Below are positions 1 to 5,310 of a stretch of 6,574 bases of DNA, piece by piece; positions within the stretch are counted from its first letter, which is position 1; the number at the start of each line of letters is the position of its first letter. Made by a program: the position numbers and the translations under genes. The notes below the pieces were generated by a model. The model was not told the origin of the DNA. It searched no databases and worked only from the letters and a program-made list of their open reading frames with translations. This DNA comes from CAYOKT01 sp964404605 (lineage in GTDB: Bacteria; Electryoneota; Electryoneia; Electryoneales; Electryoneaceae), in assembly GCA_964404605.1 (NCBI GenBank), contig CAYOKT010000120.1, positions 1-6,574 on the forward strand, given 5' to 3'.

Positions 1-662
1 GCGAGGCGCTCGGCGAGGAAGTGGGGCAGGCCGGCGGAGCGGATGGCCTCGCCCGCGGCGGCGGTGTCGTACTCGAGGCGGACGAGCCGCCGTTCCCCGG
101 TGCCGGCGTCGTAGAGCGTGTAGGCGGCGCGCGGGTCGCCATCCCGGGGCTGGCCCACCGAGCCGACATTGATCAGGCGTCCCCGTCGCGTGTGGTGGTC
201 CCGCGGGACATGGGTGTGCCCGATGAACGCCGTGGCGGTGGTCGAGGCGGCCATCGCGATCTCGGCTTCCGGGTCGGAGAAGACGTAGTACCACTTTTCC
301 GGGTGCACCGGGCTGGCATGGACGAAGTAGAGCCCCCGCTCGAGGTGATCGTAGGGGAGTTCCTTCAGCCAGGCGCGGTTCTCGGGGGTGAGGGCGAGCC
401 GTGTCCAGAGGGCCGCCTGGTGGGCGTACCGGTTGAAGAAGGAGATGTCGGTCATGCCGAGGGCGGCATGGTCGTGATTGCCCATCAGGACCACATCCGC
501 CATTTCGCGGATGAGCAACGTCACATCATTGGGGAAGGCGCCGTACCCGACGAGGTCGCCGAGGCAGATGATCCGGTCGGGCGCGTGGCGCTGGAGGTCC
601 TCGAGCACCACCCTGAGCGCGTGCAGGTTGCCGTGCACATCGGAGAGAATCGCGTACAGCAC
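1..662 (-). CDS. Calcineurin-like metallophosphoesterase (YfcE/ApaH-type fold), 3' end cut by window
   Basis: Predicted cytoplasmic metal-dependent phosphoesterase; the substrate cannot be told from the sequence. 220 residues are visible and the frame runs off the left edge, probably near the natural end since relatives are often around 240 residues. The metal-binding motifs appear in canonical order: SDVHGN at residues 7-12 (D8, H10), GDLVGYG at 35-41 (D36), GNHD at 61-64 (N62, H63), FVHAS at 113-117 (H115) and GHTH at 148-151. The GTG start at 662-660 lies 2 nt after the nusB stop. GGGGAG at 677-672, inside the nusB end, sits 9 nt upstream as its ribosome-binding site, so coupling to nusB is likely. 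The family includes phosphodiesterases, protein phosphatases and nucleotide hydrolases, and the motifs do not discriminate. The fold assignment is secure; the specific role is unknown. Confidence 0.93.
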   Translation of the reverse strand, partial: MLYAILSDVHGNLHALRVVLEDLQRHAPDRIICLGDLVGYGAFPNDVTLLIREMADVVLMGNHDHAALGMTDISFFNRYAHQAALWTRLALTPENRAWLKELPYDHLERGLYFVHASPVHPEKWYYVFSDPEAEIAMAASTTATAFIGHTHVPRDHHTRRGRLINVGSVGQPRDGDPRAAYTLYDAGTGERRLVRLEYDTAAAGEAIRSAGLPHFLAERL

Positions 663-664
663 GC

Positions 665-1216
665 TCAGCCGCTCCCCGGCCCGGGCTTCGGCTTCGAGCG
701 TTTCACCTCTCCCGTTTCCTCCTTCCCGCCGCCGCGGGCCGCGCGGCCTTTCTTTCGCGCCCTCCCGGCGTTCGCTTCCGTGGTTTTCACCCGCAGAATC
801 TCGGCTTCATGATCGTTGAAAAAGGCGTCCAGGATGCCATTGACGAAGCGCCCGGACTGGTCGGTGCTGAAGGCCTTGGCGAGGTCGATGGCCTCGTTGA
901 TCGACACCTTCGGGGGGACATCCTCGACATAGAGCAGCTCGCAGAGGGCGAGGCGGAGGATGAGGCGGTCGAGGAGGGCGATGCGGTCGAGGTCCCAGTG
1001 CTCCGCGCGGGCGGCGATGTGGTCGTCCATCGCCTGGCGGTTCTTGTGGGCGAGGGAGACGAGGCGGCGGGCGAAGGCGAGGTGACGGTCCTGCCCCTTG
1101 TGCACCAGGTCATCGAAGACCGCCTTCGGTTCCTGCCGGCCGACTTCGATGGCGTAGAGCACCTGGAGCGCGCACTGGCGTGCATCATGGCGGCTGAATG
1201 CGCCACGGACCTCCAT
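665..1216 (-). CDS. nusB: Transcription antitermination factor NusB with a basic C-terminal tail
   Basis: NusB is the small all-helical RNA-binding protein that, with NusE (ribosomal protein S10), binds boxA in rRNA leaders and supports processive antitermination. The product is 183 residues. The N-terminal family motif is ARQCALQVLYAIEV at 12-25, and the C-terminal signature is SINEAIDLAKAF (105-116) followed by GRFVNGILDAF (122-132). The usual domain ends near residue 141. The last 42 residues form an apparently disordered Lys/Arg/Gly/Pro tail with 13 basic and 4 acidic residues. The ATG at 1216 is chosen because AGGAGG at 1230-1225 lies 8 nt upstream and the family similarity begins there, although the frame stays open much further upstream, antisense-like through ilvE. 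It follows ilvE by 101 nt containing two hairpins and is 2 nt from the downstream phosphoesterase. Confidence 0.95.
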   Translation of the reverse strand: MEVRGAFSRHDARQCALQVLYAIEVGRQEPKAVFDDLVHKGQDRHLAFARRLVSLAHKNRQAMDDHIAARAEHWDLDRIALLDRLILRLALCELLYVEDVPPKVSINEAIDLAKAFSTDQSGRFVNGILDAFFNDHEAEILRVKTTEANAGRARKKGRAARGGGKEETGEVKRSKPKPGPGSG

Positions 1217-1224
1217 GCCCGTTC

Positions 1225-1230
1225 CCTCCT
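1225..1230 (-). promoter_or_regulatory. Ribosome-binding site fixing the nusB start
   Basis: A consensus AGGAGG on the minus strand lies 8 nt before the ATG at 1216. It settles the nusB start, because the reading frame itself is open far upstream. Confidence 0.8.
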
Positions 1231-1233
1231 CGT

Positions 1234-1246
1234 AGTGGACCGGTTC
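1234..1246 (-). repeat. 13-bp element shared with 4684-4696 (nusB leader copy)
   Basis: GAACCGGTCCACT on the minus strand, 18 nt before the nusB start codon. The identical 13-mer occurs ahead of the acyl-CoA dehydrogenase. Its core GAACCGGTCC is a near-palindrome with one mismatch. In this copy it forms one arm of the leader hairpin. Two 13-mers matching in a GC-rich window of this size can occur by chance. Confidence 0.3.
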
Positions 1247-1262
1247 AGGTGAAACGGTCCAC
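1235..1262 (-). promoter_or_regulatory. Hairpin in the nusB leader, just before the ribosome-binding site
   Basis: GTGGACCG (8 nt) pairs perfectly with CGGTCCAC. Inside it, after one mismatch, TTC pairs with GAA around a four-base loop. On the minus-strand transcript the stem ends 4 nt before AGGAGG. There is no U tract, so it is not a standard terminator. It could be a leader structure affecting translation or processing, or a DNA operator. The pairing is seen directly; the role is inference. Confidence 0.4.
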
Positions 1263-1274
1263 CAAGTCCGCCCG

Positions 1275-1298
1275 CGGCCCCGGACGGTGCCGGGGCCG
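1275..1298 (-). terminator. GC-rich hairpin after ilvE, no U tract
   Basis: A perfect 9-bp stem, CGGCCCCGG pairing with CCGGGGCCG around a 6-base loop, lies about 20 nt past the ilvE stop. On the minus strand it is followed by GC-rich sequence rather than uridines, so it fails the classical intrinsic-terminator definition. It may cause a weak stop, a pause or 3'-end protection. nusB may therefore be partly uncoupled from ilvE. Confidence 0.4.
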
Positions 1299-1317
1299 GG
1301 GCGGGATGCGCCGGTTG

Positions 1318-2247
1318 TTAATCGAACTCCACCGGGGTCAGCCAGCCGTGGGTGTCTTCCCGCTCGCCGTTGACCACCTGGAAGAAGGCTTCCTGCAGCT
1401 CGCCGGTGATCGGACCGCGGCGGCCCGGGCCGATGGTGATCCCGTCGATGCTGCGGATCGGGGTCACTTCCGCCGCGCTGCCGGTGAAGAACACCTCGTC
1501 GGCGATGTACAGCATCTCGCGCGGGATGACATACTCCTCGACCGTATAGCCGAGTTCGCGCGCGAGGGTGATCACCGTCTCGCGGGTGATCCCGGGGAGC
1601 ACGCTGTTGGACAGGGGCGGGGTGAGGATCTTTCCCTTGTAGACGATGAACAGGTTCTCGCCGGAGCCTTCCGAGACATAGCCGCCGGCGTCGAGAGCGA
1701 TGCCCTCGACATAGCCGTTCTCGACCGCTTCCAGCTTGATCAACTGGCTGTTCATGTAGTTCGCGCCGGACTTCGCCAACGCGGGGAAGGTGTTCGGCGC
1801 CATGCGGGTCCAGGAGGAGACGCAGACATTCACCCCGTTTTCCAACGCCTCCGGGCCAAGGTAGGAGCCCCAGTGCCAGGTCATGATGACCACTTCGATG
1901 GGGCATGGGCGGGGGTCCACCCCGAGGCTGTGGTAGCCGCGGAAGACCAACGGCCGGATATAGGCGTCATGGTCGCCGTTGGCCTTCAGGGTGGTGATCA
2001 CGGCATCCCAGAGCTCATCGAAGCTGTACGGGACCGGCATCCGGTAGATCTTCGCCGAATTGAGCAACCGTTCGAGGTGTTCCTTCAGGCGGAAGATGCG
2101 GCTCCCCTTGGGAGTGTCATACATTCTCAGCCCCTCGAACACCGCGGAGCCGTAGTGCATGACATGCGCTCCGACATGCACGGTTGCATCGTTCCAATCC
2201 ACCAGCTTCCCGGAATACCAGATCTTTCCGGTGCCATCGAAACCCAT
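1318..2247 (-). CDS. ilvE: Branched-chain amino acid aminotransferase
   Basis: Fold-type IV PLP aminotransferase that interconverts leucine, isoleucine and valine with their 2-oxo acids using glutamate/2-oxoglutarate: the last step of branched-chain synthesis and the first of catabolism, in the cytoplasm. The product is 309 residues, the length I recall for E. coli IlvE. The PLP lysine is K159 in LAKSGANY (158-164 region), followed by the family stretch EGIALDAGGYVSEGSGENLF at 181-200, with E193 as the conserved cofactor-binding glutamate, and LPGITR at 217-222. VFEGLR (36-41) is the N-terminal family motif. The ATG at 2247 has GGAGG 5 nt upstream (2257-2253). It is separated by 95 nt from the preceding aminotransferase and 101 nt from nusB, and may have its own promoter. 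Similarity is continuous from start to stop, with no missing key residue. Confidence 0.97.
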   Translation of the reverse strand: MGFDGTGKIWYSGKLVDWNDATVHVGAHVMHYGSAVFEGLRMYDTPKGSRIFRLKEHLERLLNSAKIYRMPVPYSFDELWDAVITTLKANGDHDAYIRPLVFRGYHSLGVDPRPCPIEVVIMTWHWGSYLGPEALENGVNVCVSSWTRMAPNTFPALAKSGANYMNSQLIKLEAVENGYVEGIALDAGGYVSEGSGENLFIVYKGKILTPPLSNSVLPGITRETVITLARELGYTVEEYVIPREMLYIADEVFFTGSAAEVTPIRSIDGITIGPGRRGPITGELQEAFFQVVNGEREDTHGWLTPVEFD

Positions 2248-2281
2248 GCTGTCCTCCAGGTTGTTTCGTCGAAAGCCTTAT

Positions 2282-2287
2282 ATGATA
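2282..2287 (-). promoter_or_regulatory. Possible -10 element for ilvE
   Basis: TATCAT on the minus strand (five of six to TATAAT) lies in a short AT-rich island within otherwise GC-rich DNA. It would place a transcript start near 2275 and give a leader of about 28 nt carrying the ilvE ribosome-binding site. No good -35 box stands 16-18 nt upstream, so this is tentative. Confidence 0.3.
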
Positions 2288-2314
2288 CGAAATCTCGCTC
2301 GCCTTTGCCTGAAT

Positions 2315-2336
2315 CGGCGGGCCGTCGGCCCGGCCG
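2315..2336 (-). terminator. GC-rich hairpin right after the aminotransferase stop, no U tract
   Basis: CGGGCC pairs with GGCCCG around a 3-base loop, and after a one-base bulge CGG/CCG extends the stem to 9 bp. It begins 6 nt after the stop codon of the upstream aminotransferase. The following bases are ATTCAGG, not a U run. It may mark the end of the acyl-CoA dehydrogenase-aminotransferase unit, but only weakly. Confidence 0.38.
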
Positions 2337-2342
2337 AACAGG

Positions 2343-3500
2343 TCAAGCCCGCCTCCCCCATTCCTCCAACCGCCGCACGGCCTCCTCGATGCGCGGCAGG
2401 GCGGCGGAATAGCTGAAGCGGATGTGTCCCTCGGCCCCAGGCCCGAAATCCACCCCCGGCGCGGCGGCCACGCCCGCCTCCTCCAGCAGCCGCCCGGCGA
2501 GACGGACCGAGTCGCCCTCCCAACGGCGGCCGTCGGCGAGGAGGTAGAAGGCCCCCTGCGGGTCCCGCGGCACACCCCAGCCAAGCCGCCGCAGCCCGGC
2601 GAGGAGGTGGTCACGGCGGCGGCGGTAGTCGCTGACCATCGCCTCCACCGAACCCTGGTCGCCCTCGAGGGCGGCGAGGGCCGCCCGCTGGACGAAAGCC
2701 GATGCGGAGAGGAAAAAGTGCTGGTGCACCGCGCGCAGCGGCTGCACCCAGGCGGGCGGGACGATCATCCAGCCGAGCCGCCAGCCGGTCATGCCGTACA
2801 CCTTGCTCACCCCGTTGAGCACCACGCAACGGTCCGGGTCGGCCAGCTCGAGAATGCTCACCGCCCGCTCGCCGTACACGAGACGGTGGTAGATCTCGTC
2901 GGAGATGAGCAGCGGGACGGGCAGCTCCGCGAGGTCGGCGAGTTGCTCGCGTGTGAGCACGGCCCCCGTGGGGTTGGCAGGGCTGTTGATCACCAGCGCG
3001 GCTTCATCGCCGCGCAGGCGGGGCCGCACGTTCTCCGCGGTCAGCGCCCAGCCCTCCGAGCCGCTGAGGGGCACCCGGACGACCTCGAGCCCGAGGTAGC
3101 GCGCCGTGTGCGGGTAGCAGGCGTAGCTCGGGTCGCCGATGACGACCCGTCCGCCGGGGTCGGAGGCGAGACTGAAGGCGAGGAACTGGGCCGGGCTGAC
3201 GCCCAGGGTGACGAGAATCCGCTCCGGGTCCACCGTGACCCCGTAGCTGCGCAGGTAGTGAGCGGAGATCGCCTCGCGCAGGTCGAGGTAGCCCTCCGTG
3301 GGGGTGTAGCGGGTGTAGCCCTCCCCGAGGGCGCAGGAAGCGGCGGCGATGACATGCGGCGGCGTGGCGGCGTCCGGCTCCCCCAACTCCATGTGCACGA
3401 TGTCGCGCCCCCGGGCTTCCAGCTCGCCCGCCCGGGCGAGGATGTCCATCGCGAGGAAGTGCGGAATCCCGCGGGCGCGTCGTGACAGTGGGGGTTCCAC
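2343..3500 (-). CDS. Fold-type I (class I/II) PLP-dependent aminotransferase, aspartate-aminotransferase superfamily
   Basis: Cytoplasmic aminotransferase of the AspC/AlaT-like group; the amino donor cannot be fixed from sequence. The product is 385 residues. Cofactor residues in order are: N176 in NSPANPTG (172-179), D201 and Y204 in SDEIYHRL (200-207), the Schiff-base lysine K233 in NGVSKVYGMTGWRLGW (229-244), and the carboxylate-binding arginine R361 in HIRFSYS. An N-terminal MELGEPD (37-43) is the usual family block. The start is taken as GTG at 3500-3498, because family proteins begin with a similar arginine-rich lead into a PFLAMDIL-like segment; an internal ATG (residue 18) is the alternative. 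The start lies 3 nt after the acyl-CoA dehydrogenase stop, with only a weak GGAA upstream, so coupled translation is likely. Adjacency to ilvE and an acyl-CoA dehydrogenase hints at amino-acid catabolism, which is inference. Confidence 0.93.
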   Translation of the reverse strand: MEPPLSRRARGIPHFLAMDILARAGELEARGRDIVHMELGEPDAATPPHVIAAASCALGEGYTRYTPTEGYLDLREAISAHYLRSYGVTVDPERILVTLGVSPAQFLAFSLASDPGGRVVIGDPSYACYPHTARYLGLEVVRVPLSGSEGWALTAENVRPRLRGDEAALVINSPANPTGAVLTREQLADLAELPVPLLISDEIYHRLVYGERAVSILELADPDRCVVLNGVSKVYGMTGWRLGWMIVPPAWVQPLRAVHQHFFLSASAFVQRAALAALEGDQGSVEAMVSDYRRRRDHLLAGLRRLGWGVPRDPQGAFYLLADGRRWEGDSVRLAGRLLEEAGVAAAPGVDFGPGAEGHIRFSYSAALPRIEEAVRRLEEWGRRA

Positions 3501-3503
3501 CGG

Positions 3504-4649
3504 CTATTTCGTTCCGTAAAGAGCGCGGGCGATGACGAGGCGCTGGATCTCGCTGGTGCCTTCGTAGATCTCGGTGATCTTCGCGTCGCGCAGCAACCGC
3601 TCCACCGGGTAATCCTTGCAGTAGCCGTACCCGCCGTGGATCTGGATCGCCTCCAGCGCCGCCCAGGTGGCCGTCTCGCTGCAGAACACCTTCGCCATGC
3701 TTGCTTCCATGGCGTAGTCTTCGCCCTGGTCCTTCTTCCAGGCGGCGTGATAGAGCAGCCAGCGGCCTGCATGGATGCGGGTCGCCATGTCCGCCACCTT
3801 GTTGCGAATGGCCTGGAAGGAGGCGATCGGCTTCTTGAACTGGTACCGCTCCCGGCTGTACTTGAGGGACTCCTCGAGGGCCGCCTGGGCGATGCCCACC
3901 GCCTGCGCCGCCACCCCGAGGCGGCCGCTGTCCAGCGCGGTGAGCATGATCTTGAAGCCCATGCCGTGCTTGCCGACAAGGTTGCGGTCCGGGATACGCA
4001 CATCGGTAAGGGTGAGCGAGGTGGTGTCCGAACCCCGGATGCCCAGCTTGTTCTCGTGCTTGCCGACCTCGAGTCCGGGGGTGTCCCTCGGAACGACGAA
4101 GGCGCTGGTCCCGTGATGCCCCGCCTCCGGGTCGGTGACACACACCAGCAGGTAGCCGTCCGCGGTGGCGCCGCTTGTTATAAAGTTCTTTGTGCCGTTG
4201 AGCACCCAGTCGTCGCCGTCCCTCACCGCGCGGGTTGTCATCGCGCCGGCGTCCGACCCGGAGCCGGGTTCGGTCAGGCAGAATGCCCCAAGCCACTCGC
4301 CCGAGGCGAATTTCGCCAGGAATTCCTTCTTGATGTAGTCGCTGCCGAAGGTCTGCAAGGGGTAGCAGACGAGGCTGTTGTTCACCGACATGATGATCTC
4401 GGTGGAGGCGTCCACGCGGGCGATCTCCTCCAGCGCGACGACGTAGGAGACGGTGTCGAACCCGCTCCCGCCGTTCTCCTCGGGGACCACCATCCCCATG
4501 AAACCCAGCTCACCCAGCTTCTTTATCTGCTCCGCGGGGAAGGTGGTGGTTTCATCCCGCTCGGCGACCCCGGGCCGCAACTCGTTCTCTGCGAAGTCAC
4601 GCGCCGTCTGGCGCACCATCTCCTGTTCTTCGGTCAGGTGGAAATCCAT
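3504..4649 (-). CDS. Acyl-CoA dehydrogenase, short- or branched-chain type
   Basis: FAD enzyme that forms the trans-2,3 double bond of acyl-CoA and passes electrons to electron-transfer flavoprotein (not encoded here). The product is 381 residues, typical of the family. The N-terminal helical domain starts at MDFHLTEEQ. The first signature is CLTEPGSGSDAGAM (124-137), the second is QIHGGYGYCKDYPVERLLRD (336-355), and the catalytic base is E363 in IYEGTSEIQR (361-370). Glutamate at this site is the butyryl/medium/short-branched pattern; isovaleryl- and long-chain enzymes use a different helix. The start at 4649 is preferred by similarity. The frame is open 41 codons further up, but that stretch looks non-coding. 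The ribosome-binding site is weak (GGACGGGG about 8 nt upstream). It heads a unit with the next aminotransferase, 3 nt away. Exact acyl chain is unknown; short branched chains would fit its neighbours. Confidence 0.96.
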   Translation of the reverse strand: MDFHLTEEQEMVRQTARDFAENELRPGVAERDETTTFPAEQIKKLGELGFMGMVVPEENGGSGFDTVSYVVALEEIARVDASTEIIMSVNNSLVCYPLQTFGSDYIKKEFLAKFASGEWLGAFCLTEPGSGSDAGAMTTRAVRDGDDWVLNGTKNFITSGATADGYLLVCVTDPEAGHHGTSAFVVPRDTPGLEVGKHENKLGIRGSDTTSLTLTDVRIPDRNLVGKHGMGFKIMLTALDSGRLGVAAQAVGIAQAALEESLKYSRERYQFKKPIASFQAIRNKVADMATRIHAGRWLLYHAAWKKDQGEDYAMEASMAKVFCSETATWAALEAIQIHGGYGYCKDYPVERLLRDAKITEIYEGTSEIQRLVIARALYGTK

Positions 4650-4683
4650 GGGAAGTGCCCCGTCCTGGTATCCGTGTCGATCA

Positions 4684-4696
4684 AGTGGACCGGTTC
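4684..4696 (-). repeat. 13-bp element shared with 1234-1246 (acyl-CoA dehydrogenase leader copy)
   Basis: The same GAACCGGTCCACT, in the same orientation, 34 nt before the acyl-CoA dehydrogenase start. Here no paired arm is present, so the shared unit is the 13-mer and not the hairpin. It could be an operator or simply chance. Confidence 0.3.
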
Positions 4697-4852
4697 GCCC
4701 CACATCGAGCCGGGTAAACCGATTTCCTGGGTTCACTATTTCACAAGGGTGCGCGCGCGAAGCGCCCCGCAAAGTACGAAACCCTGCTACAGGCGGGCAA
4801 ATACGCTCGGCAGTGCGGCTCCCGGGCGCGGGGGAGCGGCGCGTTCCGCCCG

Positions 4853-5185
4853 ATGTACGCCCGGTTTCTCGAGGCGGCGGCCGCGCGGTTCCGGGTGGCC
4901 GCCGGGCTGTGGAGCGGGGTCGCGGAGAGGGCGATGCCGGACTCCCACCCGCTGCTCGGGCGGGCTCGGGAGATCCTCGCGGAGAAGAACCGGCTGTTCG
5001 AGGAGCAGGGCGGCCGGGCGCTCCCCGAGATGCGCCGCCTGAACGGGGAGATGGAGGAGATTCTCGCCCGGTGGGAGGTGGAGTCAGGGGACCTCACCGG
5101 CCTCCTCGCCGATCTGCAGGAGGGAATCCGCGCCTGTCTGCCGGTCGAGGCCGAGGCGTTTCACCTCCTCGAGGCGGCAGTGTGA
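4853..5185 (+). CDS. Small unrecognised helical, charged protein
   Basis: Not recognised. The 110-residue product has no cysteine pair, membrane segment or signal peptide that I can see. It is rich in Glu, Arg, Leu and Ala. Residues about 40-90 (from REILAEKNRLFEEQ on) look like long amphipathic helices with coiled-coil potential, and the C-terminal part (VEAEAFHLLEAAV) is helical as well. Third codon positions are strongly G/C, like the confirmed genes to the left, which supports real coding. The start is uncertain: ATG at 4853 has no clear ribosome-binding site, while an in-frame ATG at 4934 has GGAG 6 nt upstream and would give 83 residues. The frame is also open back to 4718. It diverges from the acyl-CoA dehydrogenase and converges on the PhnP-like gene. 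It is the last gene before the composition change. A chaperone- or adaptor-like role is only a guess from shape. Confidence 0.6.
   Translation: MYARFLEAAAARFRVAAGLWSGVAERAMPDSHPLLGRAREILAEKNRLFEEQGGRALPEMRRLNGEMEEILARWEVESGDLTGLLADLQEGIRACLPVEAEAFHLLEAAV
4924..4927 (+). promoter_or_regulatory. Internal ribosome-binding site supporting an alternative start at 4934
   Basis: GGAG, continuing as GGAGAGG, stands 6 nt before the in-frame ATG at 4934. The upstream ATG at 4853 has no comparable sequence. The true start of the small plus-strand gene may therefore be 4934. Confidence 0.35.
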
Positions 5186-5310
5186 GTGGGCTGTGGGTGG
5201 AGTGATCCCCGGTGAGGAAACATAGCATTTGGCCCATTCGACAGTGTTTCATACGATCTCAAGTTACTTTCAGCATTTCTGATTCAATTACCTTTTGCTA
5301 CCGTTATTAC

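Noticed and set aside
21..812. 263-codon plus-strand open frame at the left end
   Set aside because: It is opposite the metallophosphoesterase, whose motifs are all present on the minus strand. The plus-strand product has no recognisable motif and reflects GC-rich antisense openness.
1217..1906. Long in-frame upstream extension of nusB across the ilvE region
   Set aside because: The extension is an alternative frame of ilvE, has low-complexity Arg/Gly/Pro content, and the NusB similarity plus the ribosome-binding site fix the start at 1216.
1198..2412. 404-codon plus-strand open frame
   Set aside because: It is the antisense shadow of ilvE, which has full-length family similarity on the other strand.
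2424..3485. 353-codon plus-strand open frame
   Set aside because: Antisense to the fold-type I aminotransferase; rich in His/Arg/Gly/Val with no domain pattern.
3004..4296. 430- and 366-codon minus-strand frames overlapping the aminotransferase and acyl-CoA dehydrogenase
   Set aside because: They are out-of-frame readings of two genes with intact catalytic motifs, and their products are Arg/Pro/Ser-rich noise typical of high-GC shadows.
4818..4837. GCTCCC/GGGAGC stem before the small plus-strand gene
   Set aside because: Only 6 bp with an 8-base loop in very GC-rich sequence, where such stems are common by chance.
4650..4852. Clear promoters in the divergent intergenic region
   Set aside because: I looked on both strands for -35/-10 pairs. 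Candidates such as TTGTGA on the minus strand have no matching -10 box at a proper distance. Promoters are expected here but cannot be located by eye.
3636..5042. 468-codon plus-strand open frame running from inside the dehydrogenase into the small gene
   Set aside because: Mostly antisense to the dehydrogenase and then out of frame with the better-supported small gene; no continuous protein-like character.
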